Assembly (NCBI RefSeq): GCF_030063245.1
Contig: NZ_JASISR010000007.1
Span: forward strand, 1 to 64,000
Direction: 5' to 3'
Origin: Paenarthrobacter sp. PH39-S1
GTDB taxonomy: Bacteria > Actinomycetota > Actinomycetes > Actinomycetales > Micrococcaceae
Length of the DNA: 64,000 nt
The notes beneath the pieces were generated by a model. It saw nothing but the letters and a program-made list of their open reading frames with translations. It did no database searches and was not told the origin of the DNA. Shown piece by piece: positions 1-7,787 of this stretch. The position numbers and the translations under genes are program-made. Numbering within the stretch: the stretch's first letter is position 1; each line of letters begins with the position of its first letter.

Positions 1-108
<108 letters not shown>

Positions 109-600
109 AAAAACAGACACCACCACACCACCCGGAAAAAGGATGACATGACAGCACTAAATTCGAAACCAGCCAAAAAAGCCACCCACCACCACAAACA
201 CGGCAGCAGGCAACAGTCTCAACCAATAAATAAATACCGGTATCAACAAAACTTGGCACACTATTGAGTTCTCAAACAACAGACGCACCCGGACCCGCCA
301 GCCAACTCACATCAACCGCGCCGCACCGGAGCAACTTTTCAAACTTACCCGATCCGGACCATCCAGGCAAATCAGCGAACCGACCCGCCCGGCTCAACCG
401 GACCACCCCACACCCCCGCACAACAAACACCAGGCGACACAAAATCACCGGATATTTGATCCGCAGTAAAAGGAAGGGAGTTTGTTCCACCTCGTCGGTG
501 GCAACTAGAGAAACACTACCCGCCTTCCCGCCAAAACACCAATCCGCAGTCGCAGCCATGGCAGGCACGACGGCGCCGCGCTTTTCATTACGCCCCTAGC
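109..600 (-). promoter_or_regulatory. rrn operon leader and promoter region
   Basis: This is the upstream region of the 16S gene read on the minus strand. At about 255-280 it carries GAGAACTCAATAGTGTGCC, a leader motif found just before 16S in Arthrobacter-type rrn operons and thought to act in processing or antitermination. A possible promoter is TTGGCG, 17 bases, then TCTCTA around 500-540, but the match is weak. The overlapping open frames have no coding character. Confidence 0.6.
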
Positions 601-1045
601 CTCCACCGAGTGCGGCCGCAAGGATCCACGCCAGGGTTCAGGCACAGGGATTCCGGCGCAGGGGTGTCAGCGTCCGGCAAACGGGTGCCAGGTAGGCTTC
701 CCTTCCGAACCCGCGCCCGCGCCCGCGCTGAAGGGACAGGGTCACCAGGCGACTCAGCCGCCCCCGTTACCCCGAACGTGCCCGGTGCTGCGTCCTCTTC
801 TCGTCCACCAGCCGGCTTCCCCCAATCCCTAACCGCCAGGGTGCAACCCTCGAAGGCGAATCCCCCTTGTCCGGCTGTCCCTTCACTGACCCTGCGCTCA
901 CCGCATCTCAGCTATGTCTTGACCTCGCGGTCCGGCCGCCCCGCGGATCTGACCACTCGGCTTCAAAGAATTGTTGACCCTTCGACTCTTCCTCCACAGC
1001 CCTATATCCTGTTGCTCAATCACCGCGCATATTTATGGGGCATAA
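601..1045. other. Intergenic region with no recognised gene
   Basis: About 445 bases between the rrn leader and the HNH lipoprotein gene. It is GC-rich with no recognisable protein, and probably holds upstream rrn promoter elements on the minus strand and the promoter of the next gene on the plus strand. I could not assign either with confidence. Confidence 0.4.
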
Positions 1046-2173
1046 ATGAATAAGAATCAACTGCCGTCCGGCCAAAACCCCCGACTCGTTCGGAAAACCG
1101 GTCACTTGGCCATGTTCGGCGCCGGGACCTTGGCGCTGCTGCTTTCCGGCTGCGGCGGCTCCACCAGCGCCGCCGAGCCCGCTGCCCTTCTGACACCGGC
1201 GGCAAGTGCCAGCCCAACGCCGTCGGCCATTGCGTCCGCGCCGTCGCCCACAACGTCCGCGGCGGCAACGGACATGGATCCCCTCGATCCGGACACCGTC
1301 CCGGTTGTCACCCTCAGCGGCGTTGCTTCCCCGAAGGCACAACCCGCCTATGGCACCAAGGCATTGGATCTGTTGGCTGCGCTGCCGGTCAAGGGTCGTG
1401 CGCCCAAGACCGGGTATGGCCGCACCGAATTTGGGCAGGCGTGGGCCGACGTGGACCGCAACGGCTGCGACACCCGTAACGACATTCTGAAGCGGGATCT
1501 GACGGCCATCGCTTTCAAAGCCGGCACCGGCGATTGTTTGGTCCTGACCGGTAGCCTGCACGATCCGTACACAGCCACCGCGATTGCGTTCACCCGCGGC
1601 ACGTCCACCAGCAGCGCGGTGCAGATCGACCATGTCGTGGCGCTCAGCGATGCCTGGCAGAAGGGTGCTCAGCAACTTACGCTGGCCCAGCGCACGGCGT
1701 TAGCCAACGATCCCTTGAACCTTCTGGCCGTGGACGGGCCCACCAATCAGAAGAAGAGCGACGGCGACGCTGCCACCTGGCTGCCGCCGGTCAAGGCCTA
1801 CCGCTGCGACTACGTCGCCCGGCAGATTTCAGTGAAAGCCACCTACGGCCTATGGGTCACACAGGCCGAGCACGACGCAATGTCTACGATTCTGGGCGAC
1901 TGTGCCGGCGCGCTGGCGCCGACGGACCAGCCCGACCCGGTCCAGCCCGCGCCGGTGCAGCCGCCGGCCCCGGTGATCGCTCAGGCCCCGGTGCAGGAAG
2001 CGGCGCCAGTCCAGCCCGCCGTTCCTGCTCCCGGCGTCCAGCCCGCTCCGGGCCCCGCCTACTATGCGAACTGCACGGCCGTACGGGCAGCCGGCGCGGC
2101 GCCGATACGGGCCGGCCAGCCCGGGTATCGGGACGGTCTGGACCGGGACGGCGACGGTATCGGCTGCGAATAA
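1046..2173 (+). CDS. Secreted HNH nuclease lipoprotein (DUF1524/GmrSD C-terminal type) with excalibur domain
   Basis: A 375-residue predicted exported nuclease. Residues 1-37 form a lipoprotein signal peptide with a lipobox ending LLSGC, followed by an Ala/Ser/Pro/Thr linker. The middle (about 105-285) is a DUF1524-type HNH domain: DRNGCDTRNDIL, then the catalytic block QIDHVVALSDAW and the downstream NPLNLLAV and KKSDGDAATWLPP elements. A Pro/Val/Gln/Ala-rich linker (about 295-340) leads to an excalibur calcium-binding domain ending DRDGDGIGCE. In this family the protein cleaves DNA outside or at the cell surface, so nutrient DNA degradation or defence are both possible; the sequence does not decide. 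It stands alone, downstream of the divergent rrn operon. Confidence 0.88.
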   Translation: MNKNQLPSGQNPRLVRKTGHLAMFGAGTLALLLSGCGGSTSAAEPAALLTPAASASPTPSAIASAPSPTTSAAATDMDPLDPDTVPVVTLSGVASPKAQPAYGTKALDLLAALPVKGRAPKTGYGRTEFGQAWADVDRNGCDTRNDILKRDLTAIAFKAGTGDCLVLTGSLHDPYTATAIAFTRGTSTSSAVQIDHVVALSDAWQKGAQQLTLAQRTALANDPLNLLAVDGPTNQKKSDGDAATWLPPVKAYRCDYVARQISVKATYGLWVTQAEHDAMSTILGDCAGALAPTDQPDPVQPAPVQPPAPVIAQAPVQEAAPVQPAVPAPGVQPAPGPAYYANCTAVRAAGAAPIRAGQPGYRDGLDRDGDGIGCE

Positions 2174-2174
2174 T

Positions 2175-2620
2175 CCGCAGCTAATCATCGCGGTGAGCAT
2201 CCCCGCCAGACCGTCCAGCACGGATTACCCCGGCACCGCGGAAACCGTCCCGCCCGGAACGATCCGAGCTGCACGGACCAGCGCTGCGATATTCTCGCCG
2301 AGCTGCACGGTTATACGTCCCATGCCGGGGCCGGAGAGTGCAGACTGCTGGGCCAGGGACGTTCACCGTGGCGGCCTCGATCGCGATGGCTGCGTAGCCG
2401 GGCCCACACTGAATGACGGCGCCCAGGTCGGCGATCGCCCAGGTCGCCGATCGCCCAGGTCGGCGATGATGTCGCCCGAACAAATTGTCCGTGACCACCC
2501 CGTCGAAGTGTTCCGGAGCGACGGGCAGGTGGAAAAACATCGCGTCGACGTGCACATTCGGCACCCCGGGCGACCATTGACTGGTGTGATGTGCGGAACC
2601 GACCCCCGTTACCAACCTCG
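2175..2620 (-). pseudogene. Remnant of an isopropylmalate/tartrate dehydrogenase-like gene
   Basis: The minus strand encodes HVDAMFFHLPVAPEHFDGVV followed by TDNLFG, then in another frame GDIIADLG and AVIQCGPGYAA. This matches the conserved block of isocitrate/isopropylmalate-type dehydrogenases (VDAM..FDVVVTDNLFGDIISDLGA). The N-terminal two thirds are missing, one G is inserted after NLFG and a 16-base unit is triplicated inside the DIIADLG codons. Nearer the stop another frame encodes LGENIAALVRAARIVPGG, which may belong to a second remnant. The family assignment rests on about 60 residues. Confidence 0.55.
2420..2467 (-). repeat. Three tandem 16-bp units inside the dehydrogenase remnant
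   Basis: The unit cgcccaggtcggcgat occurs three times head to tail; the middle copy has one change. One unit alone encodes part of the conserved IADLG of the dehydrogenase, so two units look like extra copies. Together with a 1-base insertion just upstream they add 33 bases, which restores the frame. Confidence 0.85.
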
Positions 2621-2677
2621 GCTGCCGCGTGGGGTTTGTTTCGGGGGAACTGGCCGCAACGCGGGCATCGAAGATTC

Positions 2678-4147
2678 TTAGGGGAGGGCCGACCAGTCGG
2701 GTATTGCGGACTCCGGACGGATGGATTCATACCAGGCCGCGGCGCGCAGAATGTCGGCGTCGGCGCCTACCCGTCCTGCCATTTGTACACCGATGGGACG
2801 CCCGTCCTGGGTGAACCCGCAGTTCACGGTCGCGGCCGGCTGCCCGGACATGTTGTACGGGACCGTAAAGGCAATGTGCGCCATGGTGCTGTCCGGATCA
2901 TCGACCGGCATCGGCTGTTCTGCGGGGAAGGCCGCCATCGGCGCGACGGGTGAGAGCACGACGTCGAACGCGGCGGTGGCCGCCAGCGTCGCCTTCTGCA
3001 TTTCACCTATCCGGTTGAAGTTCCGGATAGTTTCCGCCCCGTCGAACCGGGCACCGCGTGAGCACCAGCGTGCAATGTAGGGCAGCACCAGCCCCTGCTG
3101 CTCCGGCGGCAGGACGCTGTAGTCTGCCCACGAGCGGGTTCGCCAAAAGTTGTCCAACCCGTCCATCATCCCCTGATGGATGAACGCCCCGAGAAGGGTG
3201 ACCTCCGCCCCTGCCGCCGCAAACTCCTCCGCCACGGCCCGGACTGCGGCCAGGACTTCCCGGTCCACCTCGGCTCCGGCACCGGCCTCCGTCTGCAGCG
3301 CCACCTTCAGTCCGCCGACGTTTAGCCCGGCAATATTGAATCCCGCAGCACTGAATCCCGCAGCATTTAGCCCGGCCCGATCGGAGTGTCCGTCCACCCA
3401 ATTCATCGGCGGATAGGGACGAGCGGTGTAGTCCCGGATATCGGGCCGGGCCAGCAGCGTCATGAACAGCGCCGCATCGGCCACCGTCCGCGTGAGGGGG
3501 CCTGCCACCCTGCCAAGATACGGCGCGTCGAGGGGAATCAGCCCCGCGCTGGGTTTGAGCGTGACCAGTCCCTGCCAGGTGCCTGGCAGTCGGATGGAGC
3601 CGCCGATATCGGTGCCGACATGCAACGGCCCATACCCGGCGGCGGCTGCTGCTCCGGCGCCGGCGCTTGAACCGCCCGTGGTCCAGGCGGGGTTCCAGGC
3701 GCTGCGCGTGATGCCATGCAGGCTGGAGACTCCGGATGACAGCATGCCCCAGTCCGGCATGGTGGTGGAGCCCATGATGACGGCACCGCCTTCCAGGATG
3801 CGGTCAGTGACAGGCGCGTTGGCAGCCGCCACCTTCGGGTTCGGCAGCGCCGTTCCGCCGGGCATCGGCACACCAATCCTGGCGATGTTTTCCTTGACCG
3901 TGACGGGGACGCCGTCCATGGCGCTGCGCTGTGTTCCTTCTTTCCAACGTCTCTCGCTGGCCCGGGCAGCCCTAAGTGCGGCATCCGGATCAAACACGTA
4001 GAGGGCATTGAGTACGGGCTCGCGCACCTCGATGCGCTCAATTACGGCGGCACACACTTCCACCGGGAAAAGCTCTCCCGCGGCGTAGCCGGCGCTCAGC
4101 TCGCATGCGCTGAGCTGGTGGAGTCCGGTGGAGCTGATGGCTGGCAT
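2678..4147 (-). CDS. Amidase (amidase signature family)
   Basis: A 489-residue member of the amidase signature family, which hydrolyses amides with a Ser-cisSer-Lys triad. The Lys lies in GVPVTVKENI. The Gly/Ser block GGSSAGAGAAAAAGYGPLHV and GTDIGGSIRLPG carry the two serines. I chose the ATG at 4147 because GGAAGGA precedes it; the frame extends 16 codons further without support. Four 15-base units encode an inserted AGLNAAGFSAAGFNIAGL-type stretch around residues 255-275, outside the catalytic core. It lies downstream of an aminotransferase and a semialdehyde dehydrogenase, separated from them by remnants, and the substrate is unknown. Confidence 0.88.
   Translation of the reverse strand: MPAISSTGLHQLSACELSAGYAAGELFPVEVCAAVIERIEVREPVLNALYVFDPDAALRAARASERRWKEGTQRSAMDGVPVTVKENIARIGVPMPGGTALPNPKVAAANAPVTDRILEGGAVIMGSTTMPDWGMLSSGVSSLHGITRSAWNPAWTTGGSSAGAGAAAAAGYGPLHVGTDIGGSIRLPGTWQGLVTLKPSAGLIPLDAPYLGRVAGPLTRTVADAALFMTLLARPDIRDYTARPYPPMNWVDGHSDRAGLNAAGFSAAGFNIAGLNVGGLKVALQTEAGAGAEVDREVLAAVRAVAEEFAAAGAEVTLLGAFIHQGMMDGLDNFWRTRSWADYSVLPPEQQGLVLPYIARWCSRGARFDGAETIRNFNRIGEMQKATLAATAAFDVVLSPVAPMAAFPAEQPMPVDDPDSTMAHIAFTVPYNMSGQPAATVNCGFTQDGRPIGVQMAGRVGADADILRAAAWYESIRPESAIPDWSALP
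3321..3380 (-). repeat. Four 15-bp in-frame units in the amidase gene
   Basis: Imperfect units of the type ttgaatcccgcagca or tttagcccggcaata run head to tail. On the coding strand they give repeated AG-x-N/S-x pentapeptides. The two central units differ by one base. The unit length is a multiple of three, so the reading frame is kept. Confidence 0.85.
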
Positions 4148-4195
4148 ATGGTCTTCCTTCCCGCCGTGCAGTGCTCCCGTTGCCGGTGCTGCCAA

Positions 4196-4533
4196 ATTGT
4201 TGTGCTGCCGAATTGTTGGTGCTTGTTAGTGCTGCCAGGTTGTTAGTGCTGCAGTGCCGCTTCCCGGGCGACGGTTTCCGCCCGCAGGGACTTGGAGGCG
4301 CCCACCAAAGTACGGCTGTATTCATGATGTGGATGCTCATAGACCTGCTCCGTACCGCCGCTTTCCACGATATCCCCCTGGTTCATCACGACCGCGTTGC
4401 CATGCCGGCGATGTTGGGCAGCACGTGTACCGGCACCGAAGACGGCCCCGAACATAACGGCGACCAACAGCGCCGGGAAGGCCAGCAGAATGTCCGCTCC
4501 GCGGCGGCCCGTCCGCGTCAAATCCGGCGCTCA
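4196..4533 (-). pseudogene. Fused remnant of dipeptide/oligopeptide ABC transporter genes
   Basis: One open frame joins two unrelated pieces. The first (DILLAFPALLVAVMFGAVFG) matches the conserved loop and following helix of DppC/OppC-type permeases. The second (VMNQGDIVESGGTEQVYEHP, then HHEYSRTLVGA) matches the C-terminal end of DppD/OppD-type ATPases. A large internal deletion between a permease gene and an ATPase gene explains this best. The product cannot be a working transporter component. Confidence 0.6.
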
Positions 4534-4680
4534 TGTACAACCCGGTAGCTGCTGTGGGCCATCCCCCGAACCGGAGGTTGACGTGCCCAGATGGATCAGC
4601 TCGATGTCGCGGAGCAGGGGGCCGAAGAGGCTAATGCCCTCTCCCAAGAGCACCAGGACACGGGTAACCGTCAGTCATGG
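4534..4680 (-). pseudogene. C-terminal fragment, possibly RibD/dihydrofolate-reductase-like
   Basis: A minus-strand frame reads TRVLVLLGEGISLFGPLLRD followed by IELIHLGTSTSG. This resembles the LGxGxxLF end of RibD-C/DHFR-like proteins. There is no start and the end is scrambled. The match is short, so this is a tentative reading. Confidence 0.3.
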
Positions 4681-4695
4681 TCACATCCCTTTGTC

Positions 4696-6123
4696 TCAGG
4701 CGGCAAAACCGTCGGCGATGTCCAGCACACCGTCCACTATGGCGAGGCCCAGCCGTGCGTCGTGGGCGCTGATATTGCACGGCGGCACCACGTGGATCCG
4801 GTTGAAATTGGCAAAGACCAGCAGCCCGCGGGACTTTGCCTCAGCTACCAGCTGATTCATCTCCGGGCTCGAGCCACCGTAGGCGGCCAGCGGTTCCCGC
4901 GTTTCCTTGTCCTTGACCAGCTCAATCGCCCAGAACACGCCGGTGCCGCGAACTTCGCCCACCGAGCGGTGCCGCGCGGCGAAGTCGCGCAGTGCCGGTC
5001 CGATGATGGTTTCCCCGGTGCTGGCCGCGCTTTCCACCATGCGCTCATCCGTCATCGCGCCGATGGTGGCGACGGCGGCCGCGCAGGCCAGCGGGTGGCC
5101 CGAGTAGGTCAGCCCGCCGGGGTAAACGCGCTTGCCGAACGTCGCAGCTATCTCCGGGCTGATGGCGACGCCCCCCAATGGAACGTAGCCCGAGGTCACG
5201 CCCTTGGCGAAGGTGAGCAGGTCCGGCACCACATCGAAATGCTCGACGGCGAACCACTTGCCGCTGCGTCCGAACCCCGCCATCACCTCGTCCACGATGA
5301 AAACAATGCCGAACCTCGTGGCCAGGTCCCGGACACCCGCCAGATAGCCCGGCGGGGGAAGGTAGATTCCCGCGGTGCCCGGGATGGACTCCACCATGAT
5401 GGCCGCGATGGTGTCCGGGCCCTCATAGCGGATCACCTGCTCCAGGTGTTCCAGCGCCCGCTCGCTCCCCTCCTCTTCCGTGCTCGAGTGGAATGCCGAC
5501 CGGTACAGGTACGGCGGGAAGAAGTGGATGGTTCCGGAAGTACCGGTGTCGCTGGGCCAGCGGCGCGGATCCCCGGTGATGTTGACCGCGAGTTCGGTGC
5601 CGCCATGATAGGACCGGTAGGCGGACAGCACCTTGTGCCGCCCGGTGTGCAGCCTCGCCATCCGCACGGCGTGTTCATTGGCATCCGCGCCGCCATTGGT
5701 GAAGAACATTTTGTCCAGCTCCCCGGGTGTGCGCTCGGCAATGAGTCTGGCCGCCTCGGAGCGGGCGTCGTTGACGTAGCTGGGGGCTATGGTGCATAGG
5801 TTCGCGGCCTGCGCGGCGATCGCCGCCGTCACCCGCGGGTGTTGATGCCCGATGTTGGTGTTGACCAACTGGGAGGAGAAATCCAGTAATTTATTGCCCT
5901 CACCGTCCCAGACATAGGACCCTTGCGCGGCGCTGATGACCATCGGGGTGATCAGATCCTGCGCGGACCAGGAGTGGAAGACGTGTTTGCGGTCCAGCTC
6001 GTAGGCGCGCTGCGCGCCGGCTGTATCTACAGGCGTAACGGCATCTACAGGCGTAACGGCATCTATAGGCGTAACGGCATCTACAGGCGTAACGGCAGTG
6101 TCCGATGCAAGAGTGAAAGTCAT
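4696..6123 (-). CDS. Class III aminotransferase (omega-amino acid/beta-alanine type)
   Basis: A 475-residue PLP-dependent class III aminotransferase. The cofactor-binding IVDEVMAGFGRSGKWF block and the PLP lysine in TFAKGVTSGYVPLGG are intact. The start at 6123 is supported by AAAGGAA; the frame runs ten codons further without support. Residues about 11-34 are four copies of a VTPVDA hexapeptide encoded by an 18-base tandem repeat, before the conserved domain. The gene lies 34 bases downstream of a semialdehyde dehydrogenase and is probably co-transcribed. The pairing suggests transamination of beta-alanine or a similar omega-amino acid to a semialdehyde that the neighbour oxidises. The exact substrate is inferred. 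Confidence 0.9.
   Translation of the reverse strand: MTFTLASDTAVTPVDAVTPIDAVTPVDAVTPVDTAGAQRAYELDRKHVFHSWSAQDLITPMVISAAQGSYVWDGEGNKLLDFSSQLVNTNIGHQHPRVTAAIAAQAANLCTIAPSYVNDARSEAARLIAERTPGELDKMFFTNGGADANEHAVRMARLHTGRHKVLSAYRSYHGGTELAVNITGDPRRWPSDTGTSGTIHFFPPYLYRSAFHSSTEEEGSERALEHLEQVIRYEGPDTIAAIMVESIPGTAGIYLPPPGYLAGVRDLATRFGIVFIVDEVMAGFGRSGKWFAVEHFDVVPDLLTFAKGVTSGYVPLGGVAISPEIAATFGKRVYPGGLTYSGHPLACAAAVATIGAMTDERMVESAASTGETIIGPALRDFAARHRSVGEVRGTGVFWAIELVKDKETREPLAAYGGSSPEMNQLVAEAKSRGLLVFANFNRIHVVPPCNISAHDARLGLAIVDGVLDIADGFAA
6023..6094 (-). repeat. Four 18-bp in-frame units in the aminotransferase N-terminus
   Basis: The unit gcatctacaggcgtaacg is repeated four times, with one change in the first unit and one in the third. 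It encodes repeated VTPVDA/VTPIDA near the N-terminus. Copy number can change without breaking the frame. Confidence 0.95.
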
Positions 6124-6157
6124 GATCTGTTCCTTTCTTCGGCGCTCGGACATCGGA

Positions 6158-7645
6158 CTAATCGCTCTGCGGAAAGCCGAGATTGATCCCGCCGTGGCTC
6201 GGATCGAGCCAGCGCGAGGTGACCACCTTGCCGCGGGTGAAGAAGTTCACGCCCTCGGCACCGTGCGCGTGCGTGTCGCCGAAGAGCGAGTTCTTCCAGC
6301 CGCCAAAGGAGTAATAAGCCATCGGCACAGGCACCGGAACATTGATGCCCACCATGCCCACCTGGACCTCGTTCTCGAAACGGCGGGCCGCGCCGCCGTC
6401 GTTGGTGAAAATCGCTGTGCCGTTGCCGTACGGGTTGGCGTTGATCAGTTCCAGCGCCTCGTCGTAGCTCTCCACCCGGAGCACGGACAGCACCGGGCCG
6501 AAGATCTCGTCCGTGTAGAGGGACATGTCCGTGCTGACATTGTCGAACAGTGTGGGACCGACAAAGAAACCGTCGCCCTCCGCGTCGGGGGAGATCGTGC
6601 GTCCGTCCACCACCAAGGTGGCGCCTTCCGCCTGGCCTGCATCCACGTATCCCGTCACCCTGTCCCGTGCCGCAGCGGTGATAAGAGGCCCCATGTCGCA
6701 GCCGCGCAGTCCGTCGCCGGTGCGCAACGCCGTCGCCCGGGCGGAGATCTTCGCCACCAGTTCGTCGGCAATGCCGCCGACGGCGATCAGGGCCGAGATG
6801 GCCATGCAGCGTTCCCCTGCGGAGCCGAAACCGGCGTTGATGGCGGCGTCCGCCGCCAGGTCCAGATCCGCGTCCGGCAGCACAATCATGTGGTTCTTGG
6901 CGCCGCCCAGCGCCTGCACCCGCTTGCCCTGCGCCGTCGCCGTCTCGTACACGTACTTGGCAATCGGCGTTGAGCCCACGAAGGACACCGCTTTGATGTC
7001 CGGGTGAGTCAGGAGAACATCCACGGCCACCTTGTCCCCGTGCAGAACATTGAAGACCCCGTCCGGCAGGCCCGCTTCCTTCCACAGTTCGGCCATCCAG
7101 TTCAGGGCTGTCGGGTCCTTCTCGCTCGGCTTGACCACCACGGTGTTCCCGGCGGCGATCGCGACGGGGAAGAACCACATCGGGACCATGGCCGGAAAAT
7201 TGAAGGGGCTGATCACGGCCACCGGTCCGACCGGCTGGCGGATGGAATGGACATCAACCTTGGTGGAGGCATTTTCCGTGTACCCGCCCTTGAGCAGGTG
7301 CGGGATACCGCAGGCGAACTCCACAACCTCCTGGCCGCGCGACACCTCACCCAAGGCGTCGTCGAGGACCTTGCCGTGTTCGGACGTAATGATGGCCGCC
7401 AATTCACCCTTGCGGGCATTGAGCAGCTCGCGGAATGCAAACAGCACCTGGGTCCGCTTGGCGATGGACGTGTCCCGCCATGCCGGGAACGCCTCGGCCG
7501 CGGCGGCCACGGCGGCGTTGCTCTCCTCGACGCTGGCCAACGCAACCTGTCCCGTCTCTTTGCCGGTTGCCGGGTTGGTCACCGGGGCGGTGCGTCCTTG
7601 CGCCCCAACGTAGCTGCCGTTGATCCAGTGCTCAATCGCGTTCAA
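6158..7645 (-). CDS. mmsA: CoA-acylating methylmalonate/malonate-semialdehyde dehydrogenase
   Basis: A 495-residue aldehyde dehydrogenase of the MmsA family, which converts (methyl)malonate semialdehyde with CoA and NAD to propionyl- or acetyl-CoA and CO2. The catalytic cysteine is in GSAGERCMAIS and the nucleotide-binding region includes VISPFNFPAMVP. I place the start at a TTG (7645) preceded by AAGGA at the right distance; this gives the normal family length and the usual N-terminus NAIEHWINGSYV. The frame extends 42 codons upstream without family similarity. It is divergent from the PucR regulator and precedes the aminotransferase, so PucR is the likely local regulator. Confidence 0.92.
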   Translation of the reverse strand: MNAIEHWINGSYVGAQGRTAPVTNPATGKETGQVALASVEESNAAVAAAAEAFPAWRDTSIAKRTQVLFAFRELLNARKGELAAIITSEHGKVLDDALGEVSRGQEVVEFACGIPHLLKGGYTENASTKVDVHSIRQPVGPVAVISPFNFPAMVPMWFFPVAIAAGNTVVVKPSEKDPTALNWMAELWKEAGLPDGVFNVLHGDKVAVDVLLTHPDIKAVSFVGSTPIAKYVYETATAQGKRVQALGGAKNHMIVLPDADLDLAADAAINAGFGSAGERCMAISALIAVGGIADELVAKISARATALRTGDGLRGCDMGPLITAAARDRVTGYVDAGQAEGATLVVDGRTISPDAEGDGFFVGPTLFDNVSTDMSLYTDEIFGPVLSVLRVESYDEALELINANPYGNGTAIFTNDGGAARRFENEVQVGMVGINVPVPVPMAYYSFGGWKNSLFGDTHAHGAEGVNFFTRGKVVTSRWLDPSHGGINLGFPQSD

Positions 7646-7746
7646 AGTTTGTCCTTGGGGTAGATGTGAAGCAAGTCGAGACCGGCTCCGGGCGTGATCA
7701 GGTGCTGCTGTCCAGTCTGATCCGGTCACGGGCAGGCCGGAATAGG

Positions 7747-7787
7747 CACTGTGTAACGAATCGCGCCTCATCGCTTACACTGTGTAA
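7747..7787. promoter_or_regulatory. PucR operator repeats and leaderless promoter
   Basis: The 10-mer cactgtgtaa occurs twice as a direct repeat, at 7747-7756 and 7778-7787, 31 bases apart (about three helical turns). The second lies in TTACACTGTGTAA, a near-perfect palindrome that touches the pucR start codon. TACACT at 7776-7781 ends six bases before the ATG, the right distance for a -10 box of a leaderless transcript, and no Shine-Dalgarno is present. Binding here would control both divergent genes. Confidence 0.6.

Noticed and set aside
264-599. A 111-codon plus-strand frame in the rrn leader
   Set aside because: It overlaps the conserved leader of the 16S gene and has no ribosome-binding site or protein similarity.
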